Below are positions 40,771 through 48,679 of a DNA stretch of 49,269 bases, piece by piece. The translations under genes were made by a program, and so were the position numbers. Below the pieces are notes generated by a model, which ran no database searches, was not told where the DNA came from, and saw only the letters and a program-made list of their open reading frames with translations. The stretch is from an archaeon BMS3Abin17. Its GTDB lineage: Archaea > Nanobdellota > Nanobdellia > Pacearchaeales > GW2011-AR1. The DNA is taken from NCBI GenBank assembly GCA_002897655.1, contig BDTJ01000033.1, positions 1-49,269 of the forward strand, in the 5' to 3' direction. Position 1 is the first letter of the stretch. Each line of letters starts with the position of its first letter.

Positions 40771-43122
40771 TCAAATTTCCAGATCTTGCCATTCAGTATA
40801 ATTTACATCTGCATTATACTCATCATTATCGTTTATTTTCCAAATTCCAGAAACATTAGAGATTATTCCACCTTTGAATTTTTTACCTGCTTTATTCTGC
40901 TCTTTAATCCATTTTTGTAGGGCTTCTGCTTTTCTTTTAGTATCAGCAGAGCCAACAGTTCCACTTAAACCTTGTTTTGTATCAAAAATTAAAATTGTAT
41001 CCTTTATTTTGATTACCCAATCTGGATAAAACAACTTTTCCTTTCTTTCAACTTCATCATAAAATGGTATTGAGAAATGTTCGCTCCCAGAATCTCCGCT
41101 TTTATACCACCAATCAACATTTTTTGATTCAATATATTTTATAAATTCTGTTTCGTTCTTCTTTCCAGAATAATCTTTGCCAATATAAAATGGAGTCATA
41201 GAGTTTTTATTTAGACCTTCAATTTCCTCATAATCCTCGGTAAAAAATAATGATGGTCTTGGAATTTCCAAATCTTCAATTCTTCTTGCTCGTGATTCTT
41301 TTTTCTTAACTTCTTCTTGTCTTATCGGTCTGTATTGTTCTAAAACTTCTGCAATTAACTTTTTAAGAATACTATCTGATTTCAAAAAATCATTAACAAT
41401 AATTGTATAATAAGCACTTCTTCTTTCCTGTATTTTTTCAGCAAACCAAACATTAAGAGCAGTTTTTAATTTTCCCCATGATCTTTCAGGAGCAAATTTT
41501 TTATTTTCTTCCTCTTGTTTTGAGATAATATTAAAACACAATAGGTTATACATTCTCTCTATATCATGTTTTGATGTTTCTTCACTTAAATCATCTCCCC
41601 TTTCCTTAATCTCTTTTACAAAATTATCGTAGTCTTCAATTTCAGCATCTACTATAAGCTTATTTTTAACTTTGACTTGGTATAGATCTAATCCTTTTGC
41701 GATTAGTTTCTTTTTTACATTCTCGATAAATTCTTTCTTTTCAACATCAAAAAATTTATCAGCAACATCTTTAAATGTAATTTGGAAAGAATCTCCCAAA
41801 TCATTGTAATCTGTTCTTCCCATGAATGTTGATTGTAGAATTATTGGCTTTATCCCATCTTTTCTAAAACTTGGAAGATTAGCTGGTTTATTCTTTCCTA
41901 TCTGATTATCAGGTAGATGTATTTGGTTTCTTTCATAGTTTGTATAAAGATAACCTATATTGAGATTAGGTTTTGGATAATGAATTGCTTCAGGCATTCT
42001 CAAAATTCTGCCTACAGTTTGAGTATGGAAAACCGGGCTTTTTATCTCTCTAAACATCACTAAAACAGAAGCTCTTGGACAATCCCAACCAGTAGCGGCA
42101 GCTTGTTTAAAAATCAAGAATGAGACTAAAGAATCGTTTTGCTCTATTTCTTCCAGATTTTCTTTTTTATTAGACAACCATATCGCTATATCTTTTTCAT
42201 CAATATCTTTATCCCTTAAAAAATCCTTTACTATATCTAATTTTGATTTATCCAGTGTTTCTTTTCTTGCTTGATCATCATTTGGCAATTGAACCAAAAC
42301 AAGAGGATTTATCTCTAAACCCAAATCTTTGTATTCTTTTTGCAATTCTGATCTTTTATTAAAAGCCAGCTCCAATAACATTGAATCTTGGTCTATTTCT
42401 TTTTTAGCTAATTTATCCAAATCTTCTTTTGTCTGTGTAATTACTTTTTCTTTTATTAAGCCCTCCTCAACAACATCTTCCCTTATAACTTCAACAAAAC
42501 CTGCTCTTTTCTGCAAAACATCAGAAGCACTTGGCTCTGTTTTGGGTGTGGCTGTGATTTTTAGGATTATTCTTGGATTGATTAAATCAATTAACTCATC
42601 TGCAAGAACTGTATCTGTATCTCTATGTGCTTCATCAACGATTAAAACTAATTCTCTATTATCTCCCTGCGTTCTTTTTATGAACTCATCAAAAATTCCT
42701 TCATCTCCGTAAGTGTATTCAGTTGGGTTTCTTAGTTTTCTTCCTTCTTTTGTTGAAGATTTTATTTTCTGCCAATTGATAAAGAAAACATTGTTTTTCT
42801 CAAGTTTTCCGTTACTTAGATCATTTAAGTCAAGCAAGTTTAATTCATTTGCCCCACCATAATAATCAAAAAGCTTATTTTTACTTTGCACATATGATTC
42901 TTCGTTGAAACTAAACCATAAATAAGATTTATCAACATTAAATTGAGGATCATTACTCATATCCTTTAGAAATTGCGCAATCATAACAGTTTTACCGCTT
43001 CCTGTAGGAGATTTTAGAATTAAAGGTAGTTTTCGGTTTGTAGTTTTCCATAACTCCAAAAACTGCTTTCTCAATTGCCTAATGGCTTCTTCTTGAAATT
43101 TTTTTAAATGTATTATTGTCAT
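40771..43122 (-). CDS. res: Type III restriction enzyme, Res subunit
   Basis: A 783-residue SF2 translocase-nuclease. Walker A is PTGSGKT (39-45), the DEAH box is at 163-166 (LIVDEAHRDT), KITATPKTEP is motif III, and AATGWDCPRASVLVMF with QTVGRILRMP are motifs V and VI. The C-terminal PD-D/ExK nuclease is YPDWVIKIKDTILIFDTKQG, with catalytic residues near 701, 714 and 716. It works only together with Mod, cutting about 25 bp from recognition sites after translocation or diffusion. It starts 4 nt after Mod ends. It is shorter than many Res proteins (about 970). Confidence 0.93.
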   Translation of the reverse strand: MTIIHLKKFQEEAIRQLRKQFLELWKTTNRKLPLILKSPTGSGKTVMIAQFLKDMSNDPQFNVDKSYLWFSFNEESYVQSKNKLFDYYGGANELNLLDLNDLSNGKLEKNNVFFINWQKIKSSTKEGRKLRNPTEYTYGDEGIFDEFIKRTQGDNRELVLIVDEAHRDTDTVLADELIDLINPRIILKITATPKTEPSASDVLQKRAGFVEVIREDVVEEGLIKEKVITQTKEDLDKLAKKEIDQDSMLLELAFNKRSELQKEYKDLGLEINPLVLVQLPNDDQARKETLDKSKLDIVKDFLRDKDIDEKDIAIWLSNKKENLEEIEQNDSLVSFLIFKQAAATGWDCPRASVLVMFREIKSPVFHTQTVGRILRMPEAIHYPKPNLNIGYLYTNYERNQIHLPDNQIGKNKPANLPSFRKDGIKPIILQSTFMGRTDYNDLGDSFQITFKDVADKFFDVEKKEFIENVKKKLIAKGLDLYQVKVKNKLIVDAEIEDYDNFVKEIKERGDDLSEETSKHDIERMYNLLCFNIISKQEEENKKFAPERSWGKLKTALNVWFAEKIQERRSAYYTIIVNDFLKSDSILKKLIAEVLEQYRPIRQEEVKKKESRARRIEDLEIPRPSLFFTEDYEEIEGLNKNSMTPFYIGKDYSGKKNETEFIKYIESKNVDWWYKSGDSGSEHFSIPFYDEVERKEKLFYPDWVIKIKDTILIFDTKQGLSGTVGSADTKRKAEALQKWIKEQNKAGKKFKGGIISNVSGIWKINDNDEYNADVNYTEWQDLEI

Positions 43123-43126
43123 ATTC

Positions 43127-44827
43127 TCAACTCAAACGATTAACCTCTTTATAAACATCAATAATCGGCTCTGGAATATCCTCGACCTTTATATTTTTGT
43201 ATTCTGTATATTCATTTTTATATTCATTCTTACCCCAGCTAAAAATATAGAGGACTACTTTTTCCTTTAATTTTGATAACTTCTTTACTAATTCATTTAA
43301 TTTTTTCTTGTCCTCTTTGAAATAAATTGCAGTGTATTTTGTTCCATCCCTGAAAATCTGCCACCACTCATTTTTTTCTACTTCTATAAACGCCCCTTCC
43401 CTTAATGCAATCATTTCACCAGCTCTGTAAGTAAGTCTAATCTTCTGCTCATCAGAAACATGAGAAATATGGTCAATATCCAAAAGCTCGGTTTTGAAAT
43501 ATCTTAAATTAGCAGGAATTTTAGTTATATCTGACCATTTCTTATGCCCCTCAATTACTTTTTTAATTCTTGGATAACAAACATCTACAGCAATATTATT
43601 CTCGTTATTTGTGCATAAAATAAACTTTCTGTTCCCATTATCTTCTTTGTTTAGAAGCATTACTGCGTGACCCGTTGTTCCAGAACCAGCAAAATAATCT
43701 AAAACAATAGCGTTTTTTCTTTCTAAAACTATCGGAGCTAAACAATCATAAACATTATAAACTGATTTTGGAAAATCAAAAGAAGTTGATGGAACTAAAT
43801 CTTGTATTAGTTTTGTTCCATATTCAGAAGCATCATATTTACTTTTTTGCCATACGGTTCTAACAATGCCAAAATCTTTTCCAATAGCTATATCATATCC
43901 TTGCTTTGTTTTTTTAACCCTTAATAGATGTTTTACCGATTCTATACTTTGTCTTGCATATCTCCATTTTCTTTCATTACCTTTAACGTCAATAGGCCAA
44001 ATGTAGTATTTGCCATTTTTTTCTTCTGTTTGTTTTTTAGGGTGATTACCATTATCTAAAACATCTCCAAAACCTATTATTTTCTCATCTTTTACTATAA
44101 TCTGATAAAAACAGTTACGAGCATTTGTTCGCATAGATTCTTTTCCACTATCTCTTAAACCTCTCCAATCAACATCTTCCTCATTAATTTTTCTTGAACC
44201 AATAACTTTCAAACCTTTTCTAAAAACAAAATATGCAAATTCATTCGTATAAGAAAAGTTTTTACCTTGAACTCCGCGAGGATTATGTATAATAGTTACA
44301 CAATGAATTTCATAATCCTTGAAAATTTCTTCTAGTAACACTCCCAAATGATTAACTTCATTATCATCTATAGCACATATAAGCACACCATTCTCTTTTA
44401 GAAGATTTTTAGCAAGCCATAATCTTTTTGACATCATACCTAACCATTTACTATGGCGGTATAAGTCGTTTATATCAACATAATTATTGTTATACTTCCA
44501 ATCTTTTGCCCCAGTATTGTAAGGGGGATCAATATAAATAACATCAATTTTCTTTTTATGTGTATAATTTAAAACAGAAAGTGAATGGTAATTATCTCCT
44601 TCAATCAATACATTAACTGGGTTTTCTTTGTCTGAAATAATCTCTTTTGATTTGGCTTCTTTCAAAATTGGAATTTTGACTTGACAATCTAAAATAATTT
44701 GTTCTGGTTCTCTTTCTTCCTCAAAAACTAATCCATATTTCTTTCTGGCTTTTAGAATCTTAACCTGTCTCTTTAGCTTCCCTACTTCTCCTAGCAATTC
44801 TTTATTTTTTTTCTCAATTTTATCCAT
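43127..44827 (-). CDS. mod: Type III DNA adenine methyltransferase, Mod subunit
   Basis: A 566-residue beta-class N6-adenine methyltransferase: DPPY (100-103) in VIYIDPPYNTGAKDW comes first, a target-recognition region follows (about 170-350), and the SAM-binding FAGSGTTGHAVML lies downstream. An N-terminal coiled coil (about 1-32) probably supports the Mod dimer. It recognises the asymmetric site for both methylation and restriction. It starts 1 nt after the RHH gene stop and is followed by Res with a 4-nt gap. Confidence 0.94.
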   Translation of the reverse strand: MDKIEKKNKELLGEVGKLKRQVKILKARKKYGLVFEEEREPEQIILDCQVKIPILKEAKSKEIISDKENPVNVLIEGDNYHSLSVLNYTHKKKIDVIYIDPPYNTGAKDWKYNNNYVDINDLYRHSKWLGMMSKRLWLAKNLLKENGVLICAIDDNEVNHLGVLLEEIFKDYEIHCVTIIHNPRGVQGKNFSYTNEFAYFVFRKGLKVIGSRKINEEDVDWRGLRDSGKESMRTNARNCFYQIIVKDEKIIGFGDVLDNGNHPKKQTEEKNGKYYIWPIDVKGNERKWRYARQSIESVKHLLRVKKTKQGYDIAIGKDFGIVRTVWQKSKYDASEYGTKLIQDLVPSTSFDFPKSVYNVYDCLAPIVLERKNAIVLDYFAGSGTTGHAVMLLNKEDNGNRKFILCTNNENNIAVDVCYPRIKKVIEGHKKWSDITKIPANLRYFKTELLDIDHISHVSDEQKIRLTYRAGEMIALREGAFIEVEKNEWWQIFRDGTKYTAIYFKEDKKKLNELVKKLSKLKEKVVLYIFSWGKNEYKNEYTEYKNIKVEDIPEPIIDVYKEVNRLS

Positions 44828-44828
44828 A

Positions 44829-44972
44829 TTACTTACCTTTATTTTTCTTTAATTCCTCAACCATAAAATTCTCAAACTGCTTTGACAGAATAATACCTTT
44901 TTGTTCGCAGTATCTTCTATACTGTTCATAAACTTCTTCTTCAACGCTTAATGATACTGTTCTTTTTACCAT
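44829..44972 (-). CDS. 47-residue ribbon-helix-helix regulator of the R-M operon
   Basis: A CopG-like protein, VKRTVSLSVEEEVYEQYRRY followed by GIILSKQFENFMVEELKK. It is the first gene of the operon: its stop and the Mod ATG are 1 nt apart. GGTGGT lies just before its ATG. An 8-bp inverted repeat that brackets the TATA box (44984-45009) is a likely operator. I infer it limits expression of the restriction system, much as C proteins do in type II systems. Confidence 0.8.
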   Translation of the reverse strand: MVKRTVSLSVEEEVYEQYRRYCEQKGIILSKQFENFMVEELKKNKGK

Positions 44973-44983
44973 AACCACCAACC

Positions 44984-45009
44984 CATTTAAGTATATATAA
45001 GCTTAAATG
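44984..45009. promoter_or_regulatory. TATA box bracketed by an 8-bp inverted repeat
   Basis: CATTTAAG (44984-44991) and CTTAAATG (45002-45009) enclose TATATATAAG. On the minus strand the TATA element lies about 25 nt before the RHH ATG. Binding of the RHH dimer would occlude it. Confidence 0.6.
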
Positions 45010-45080
45010 TAACTAATATATAAATTTAACTACACCCTCTCTTAAAAATCTTCTTTTTAGAAAAAGAAGCAAAAAATGGC

Positions 45081-45093
45081 GGCGGAAACCCCC
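45081..45093. repeat. 13-bp inverted repeat, right arm
   Basis: GGCGGAAACCCCC, the reverse complement of the arm at 38807-38819. Just outside the promoter of the R-M operon and next to a 9-bp hairpin (CTTCTTTTT/AAAAAGAAG, about 45049-45068). Confidence 0.7.
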
Positions 45094-45119
45094 AGAATTA
45101 AAATATAGACACGACGACT

Positions 45120-45252
45120 TTGATTTTTTCGGCTTCGCCGAACGTTACACTAAAAATCAATCCCTAACGGGAGAATATAACAGGAATTTAACGGTTACGA
45201 AACCTTGCAGGTTTCTCCACCCAAATCGCCTTCGGCGACTTCGTTAAATGCC
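45120..45252. other. Densely structured intergenic segment, candidate RNA
   Basis: Nested stems fill this region. A 9-bp stem (45120-45128 with 45152-45160) encloses TTCGGC/GCCGAA (45128-45142). An 8-bp stem ATTTAACG/CGTTAAAT (45186-45193 with 45242-45249), extended by GG/CC after an A-G mismatch, encloses two hairpins, GAAACC/GGTTTC (45199-45215) and TCGCC/GGCGA (45226-45238), giving a three-way junction. No coding frame is apparent. The whole gap 44973-45334 otherwise holds the two flanking promoters. Confidence 0.5.
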
Positions 45253-45334
45253 GATGAACTACCTACCCATAAAAAGCATATTCATATGATAAATGGTGTT
45301 GTTTTTTATATGTCTGGTTTAGTAAACAAAGAAA

Positions 45335-45517
45335 ATGAAATACATTAAACCATCTATGAAATTTAATCCAGGATTAAAGAAATATGAGCCAGAACTTCCA
45401 TTAAGAAAAAGAGGAAGAAAAGTCCAATCAAAAGTAGATTGGAAGTGGATCTTAATAATATTGGGAAGTTTAATAATTATTGGATTAATGTCTTATTGGT
45501 TAATGGTGTATTATTAA
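45335..45517 (+). CDS. Small single-pass membrane protein
   Basis: A 60-residue protein with a Lys/Arg-rich start (ending RKRGRKVQSKVDWK) and one membrane helix at about 38-58 (WILIILGSLIIIGLMSYWLM), inside-to-outside by charge. A TATA-like TTTTTTATATG lies about 30 nt before the ATG. It may be co-transcribed with the DUF1284 gene 16 nt downstream. Function unknown. Confidence 0.6.
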   Translation: MKYIKPSMKFNPGLKKYEPELPLRKRGRKVQSKVDWKWILIILGSLIIIGLMSYWLMVYY

Positions 45518-45533
45518 TTTAATAGGAGAACCT

Positions 45534-45929
45534 ATGGAGAAAAAATTATCAAAATACGAAATTGAACTTAGACCACACCATGTGCTTAGGTATATTAACT
45601 ATATCAAAAATCCTAAAGCAAATCATTTTGCAGAATTCAGAAAAATAAAAGGAGATTTTCATTCAGATAAATTAGTCAAACACTGGATCAATACTCTTAA
45701 AAGCCTATTTGAAAATCCGAAATTAAGATTCAAGTATGTTCAAGGAATTGATTCAATATGCAAGAAATGTGAACATAATAAGGAGTGTCATGATAAAGAC
45801 CACGAATATTATAAAATTGTTAAAAAAGCTGACAAAGACGCTATTAAAAATATACTTGAATTAGAATTTGGAAAAGTTTATACTGCTAAATTCCTTTGGG
45901 AGTTATTTAGGAGAAAGGGTTGGTTATAG
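45534..45929 (+). CDS. DUF1284-family protein
   Basis: A 131-residue protein beginning YEIELRPHHVLRYINYIKNPKANHF, matching the DUF1284 opening (LRPHHLLC..Y), and containing SICKKCEHNKECHDKDHEYY, a Cys/His cluster typical of the family's predicted metal or iron-sulfur site. The first conserved Cys of the family (HHxxC) is Arg here. The biochemical role is unknown. GGAG lies before the start codon. Confidence 0.75.
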   Translation: MEKKLSKYEIELRPHHVLRYINYIKNPKANHFAEFRKIKGDFHSDKLVKHWINTLKSLFENPKLRFKYVQGIDSICKKCEHNKECHDKDHEYYKIVKKADKDAIKNILELEFGKVYTAKFLWELFRRKGWL

Positions 45930-45968
45930 AAAATGCTTATTGTATGTGGGGTATGCTACCTACTAAAT

Positions 45969-46238
45969 CTAATTGGTTTGGAATAGTTCATCTATTTTCT
46001 TCATATAATACTCAGAACTTTTTTCTATGGTTTCCTCTGAAACTTTTTCAAGTTTAAGCAAAACTCTTGATAACAAATAAACATCTGCAATTTCTCTTAA
46101 AAATGTCTCTCGCTTTTCTTTATCCTCTTTTAATTTTCTCAGTTTATCCATGTGCAATTCTATTCTCTCAATCAAATGAGAAAAGAGTTCTTTATCATTA
46201 AATTTTCTCCGATAAATTTTCAAGATTTCTTCTTCCAT
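45969..46238 (-). CDS. MazG-like helical protein
   Basis: An 89-residue, all-helical protein. REIADVYLLSRVLLKLEKVS with the acidic residues and the following EETIEKSSEYYMKKIDELF is arranged like the metal-binding helices of MazG-type nucleotide pyrophosphohydrolases, but the preceding EExxE helix is weak, so activity is uncertain. The TATA-like ACTTAAAAAA lies about 27 nt before the ATG. Just upstream is the TTGTCGAGAT motif shared with two neighbouring promoters. Confidence 0.6.
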   Translation of the reverse strand: MEEEILKIYRRKFNDKELFSHLIERIELHMDKLRKLKEDKEKRETFLREIADVYLLSRVLLKLEKVSEETIEKSSEYYMKKIDELFQTN

Positions 46239-46277
46239 AAAAATATAATTCCAAGATGTTTTTTAAGTTTTCCTATA

Positions 46278-46287
46278 TTGTCGAGAT
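46278..46287. promoter_or_regulatory. Shared TTGTCGAGAT motif, copy 1
   Basis: This 10-bp motif (ATCTCGACAA on the minus strand) lies just upstream of the TATA-like sequence for the MazG-like gene. Other copies are at 46850 and 47422. Confidence 0.5.
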
Positions 46288-46299
46288 AAGGTGCATAGA

Positions 46300-46902
46300 T
46301 TAAACTATATCTATATCAAACACCTGCAATAAAGAAATAGCTTCTGGTAAGGAGAATTTGGCTTTTTTAAGATTATTTTGGTTTGGATTAATAAAATATT
46401 CTTTGGCATCTTTAAAAGAAGCAAAATTTAGGTTTGTATTTTGAAAATTACTCCCTTTAAGGTTTGAACCTTCAAAGCTAGATTTAGTTAAATCTGTATT
46501 GATAAAATCGCAATCATTAACCTTGCAGTGCAGAAACATAGTATTTTTCAGATTTATGTCTGAGAATATGGCATTAGATATAAGACATTCTTCAAATCCT
46601 AACTTCAATAATAAGGTATTACATTCTGAAAAATTTACTCCCAGAATCTTACAATTCTTAAAATTGACATTTTGGAATCTTGTCCCATTGATTTTCACAT
46701 TAGATAAATTACAATTTTCAAAAATACAATCTGTAAAAGAAGCCTTGGAAAGATCTTGACCATTAAAATCAACATTCTTAAATGTTCTAGATTCAAACTC
46801 TTGATCAGCATATTCCATAAGAGGCATATTCAAATAGTTCTTATAAATCTTGTCGAGATGGGGTGGATATAATTTACTTATAGACTCTTTTCCGATGGTC
46901 AA
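46300..46902 (-). CDS. Pentapeptide-repeat protein
   Basis: A 200-residue protein whose residues about 42-165 are pentapeptide repeats (A(D/N)Lxx type): FKNVDFNGQDLSKASFTDCI, FENCNLSNVKINGTRFQNVN, then DLTKSSFEGSNLKGSNFQNT. These build a right-handed quadrilateral beta helix. Some pentapeptide proteins mimic DNA and inhibit gyrase, but most have no known role. The longest frame overlaps the RelE gene by 29 nt. An internal TATA box (GATTTATAAG) and shared motif lie 25 nt before the ATG at 46816-46818 (Met 29, MEYADQEFESRTF), so a leaderless 172-residue form is equally possible. Confidence 0.85.
   Translation of the reverse strand: MTIGKESISKLYPPHLDKIYKNYLNMPLMEYADQEFESRTFKNVDFNGQDLSKASFTDCIFENCNLSNVKINGTRFQNVNFKNCKILGVNFSECNTLLLKLGFEECLISNAIFSDINLKNTMFLHCKVNDCDFINTDLTKSSFEGSNLKGSNFQNTNLNFASFKDAKEYFINPNQNNLKKAKFSLPEAISLLQVFDIDIV
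46850..46859. promoter_or_regulatory. Shared TTGTCGAGAT motif, copy 2
   Basis: Located inside the longest frame of the pentapeptide gene, directly upstream of GATTTATAAG and an ATG at the leaderless distance. Confidence 0.5.
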
Positions 46903-47119
46903 ACTTCAATAATATTAATTCATTTACTTTTATTGCATAAATAAGCCTAAAAGGTTTAATGTAAAGGGTTCTTTCTCCTCTTGTATATTTTAATGGCTTT
47001 CCAACAAAATGGTTTTCTAAAATCTTAGCAATCTGTGCCTTTAATTTCTTTAATAAGAAATCATCAAGTTTTTTAGTTTGTTTAACAAAAAGAGGTGAAC
47101 GAGTAATCTTATTTATCAT
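46874..47119 (-). CDS. RelE-family toxin
   Basis: An 81-residue toxin (from the ATG at 47117-47119; an ATG four codons earlier overlaps the antitoxin stop). INKITRSPLFVKQTKKLDDFLLKKLKAQIAK is the helical pair, GKPLKYTRGERTLYIKPFRLIYAI the central sheet, LLKFDHRKRVYK the basic C-terminal end with the usual H-R-x-x-Y pattern of RelE toxins. It follows an AbrB antitoxin, a known partner type. Confidence 0.88.
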   Translation of the reverse strand: MINKITRSPLFVKQTKKLDDFLLKKLKAQIAKILENHFVGKPLKYTRGERTLYIKPFRLIYAIKVNELILLKFDHRKRVYK

Positions 47120-47120
47120 T

Positions 47121-47372
47121 TCACCACGCATTCATTTCTTTAAGAAAATCCTCTTTTTTGAGAGTAATACCTTTACCCTCATCAATATCTTTCCATATCT
47201 TATTAAGTTCTTTGAGTTCCATTTCTTCTTCTTTTGTCAAACCATCCACTTTCTTTAATATAATCAAATTATCTTTCTTAGTTACAGTAAAGGGTGTCCC
47301 AACTCCAATATTCTTTCTTATTTCTTCAGGGATTACAATTTGACCTTTTGTGCTAAGTTTAGTTATTTCCAT
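47121..47372 (-). CDS. AbrB-type antitoxin
   Basis: An 83-residue protein beginning with the SpoVT/AbrB motif EITKLSTKGQIVIPEEIRKN. The C-terminal half is acidic helix (LTKEEEMELKELNKIWKDI) likely to contact RelE. The stop is next to the toxin start. An inverted repeat between TATA box and ATG (47378-47396) is a likely self-operator. Confidence 0.9.
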   Translation of the reverse strand: MEITKLSTKGQIVIPEEIRKNIGVGTPFTVTKKDNLIILKKVDGLTKEEEMELKELNKIWKDIDEGKGITLKKEDFLKEMNAW

Positions 47373-47377
47373 ACCAG

Positions 47378-47396
47378 AAGTAAGATATTCTTACTT
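47378..47396. promoter_or_regulatory. 8-bp inverted repeat, likely AbrB operator
   Basis: AAGTAAGA (47378-47385) and TCTTACTT (47389-47396) are perfect arms with a 3-nt spacer. A TATA-like GTTTATAAGT lies immediately upstream on the minus strand, 27 nt from the AbrB ATG. Confidence 0.55.
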
Positions 47397-47421
47397 ATAA
47401 ACTTTTTGTTTTTTATAAGTA

Positions 47422-47431
47422 TTGTCGAGAT
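47422..47431. promoter_or_regulatory. Shared TTGTCGAGAT motif, copy 3
   Basis: Upstream of a TATA-like ACTTATAAAA on the minus strand, in front of the AbrB-RelE operon. The three copies are each 572 bp apart. Confidence 0.5.
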
Positions 47432-47547
47432 GGAGTGTATTGGTTTAATCATGAGATTTTTTTAAGAGATATCTTTATTAGAAATATTATAATCAAAATG
47501 TGATAAGTTTAAATAATTAAAATCCTTAATTTAAAAAAGAGGTTAAA

Positions 47548-48678
47548 ATGAAAAAGAACGTTCTTAAATTGAATGCAAATTCTGAAATAATTGAATGGGC
47601 AATTAAGACTTCTGGTTGGGAAATTAATGAAATATTAAAAAAATTAGATATAAGTAAAAATACTTACGACAAATGGATAAAAAGATTAGATAACCCAACT
47701 TTTAAGCAATTAGAATTAATTTCTTGGAAAACAAAAAGACCACTAGCTTTATTTTTTTTAGATAAGATTCCTTCAGAAAAACCAATTCCTAAGGATTTTA
47801 GGCTAAATCCAGAAAAAGAAGGGCAATTCAATAAAAAAACAATTTTTGCAATAAGAAAATCAAGAAAACTTCAATCGATATTAAAAGAATTTGGGGAGAA
47901 TTATCTTGGAGAAGTAATTAAAGATTTGAAAGTAAGCACAAATAACTCTCCTAAGGAAGTGGCATTGCGTTTAAGAAAAAGATTTGGAATAACAGAAGAA
48001 TTACAAAGAAAAACTAAAGATCCATGGAGTTTTTTCAAAATTCTTAGGAAAAAGTTAGAAGAAGAAAAAATATTTAATTTTCAAATATCTATGCCTTTAG
48101 AAGACGCACGAGGATTTGCTTTATCAGATGATTTACCAAGAGTGGTTGTGGTAAATTCAGGGGATTTAATAGAAGCTAGAATTTTTACATTAATTCATGA
48201 ATTTGGGCATATCCTTTTAGGAGACACTGAAGTCAGCATTCCAAATTTTATTGATACAAATAGCCATGAAAAATGGTGCAATGAATTCGCTTCCACATTT
48301 TTATTACCTATTGAAATGGCAAAAAGAATTTTTAAAGAAAATGACAAAGATTTGATAGGATATAATACTCTAAAAAGATTATCTAGGAAATATAAGGTTA
48401 GTAAATCTATGCTTCTTTACAATATGGTAAAGTTAAAATTTATTACTCCTACAGATTATATGGAAATATTGGAAAGATACTCTAAAAAAGATTATTCTCA
48501 AAATAAATCTGGGGGCGGGGGAATTCCTGCTGAAAAAAGATGTATTAGTGAATTAGGTGCTTCTTTTGTTTCATTGGTTGCAGATAATATTGATAAAAAA
48601 ATAATTACTTATAGTGATGCTTTAGACTATCTTTCAATAAAATCGAAGAATTTCGAAAAATTAATGAATAAAATTTAA
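47548..48678 (+). CDS. HTH plus ImmA/IrrE metallopeptidase
   Basis: A 376-residue protein with an N-terminal helix-turn-helix (about 15-60, INEILKKLDISKNTYDKWIKR) and an ImmA/IrrE (DUF955) zinc protease domain with LIHEFGHILLGD (HEFGH at 217-221) and a downstream Glu in EKWCNEFASTFLLP (about 240-255). Such proteins cleave or bind repressors or act as antitoxins; fusions of this kind are commonly paired with DUF4411 PIN toxins. The ATG follows a purine-rich GAGG, and a TATA-like GTTTAAATAA lies about 40 nt before it. The partner toxin starts 1 nt after its stop. Confidence 0.88.
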   Translation: MKKNVLKLNANSEIIEWAIKTSGWEINEILKKLDISKNTYDKWIKRLDNPTFKQLELISWKTKRPLALFFLDKIPSEKPIPKDFRLNPEKEGQFNKKTIFAIRKSRKLQSILKEFGENYLGEVIKDLKVSTNNSPKEVALRLRKRFGITEELQRKTKDPWSFFKILRKKLEEEKIFNFQISMPLEDARGFALSDDLPRVVVVNSGDLIEARIFTLIHEFGHILLGDTEVSIPNFIDTNSHEKWCNEFASTFLLPIEMAKRIFKENDKDLIGYNTLKRLSRKYKVSKSMLLYNMVKLKFITPTDYMEILERYSKKDYSQNKSGGGGIPAEKRCISELGASFVSLVADNIDKKIITYSDALDYLSIKSKNFEKLMNKI

Positions 48679-48679
48679 A

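Noticed and set aside
46278-47431. Tandem duplication of a 572-bp unit
   Set aside because: Only the 10-bp motif and the TATA-like sequence next to it recur; the sequence between copies is not similar.
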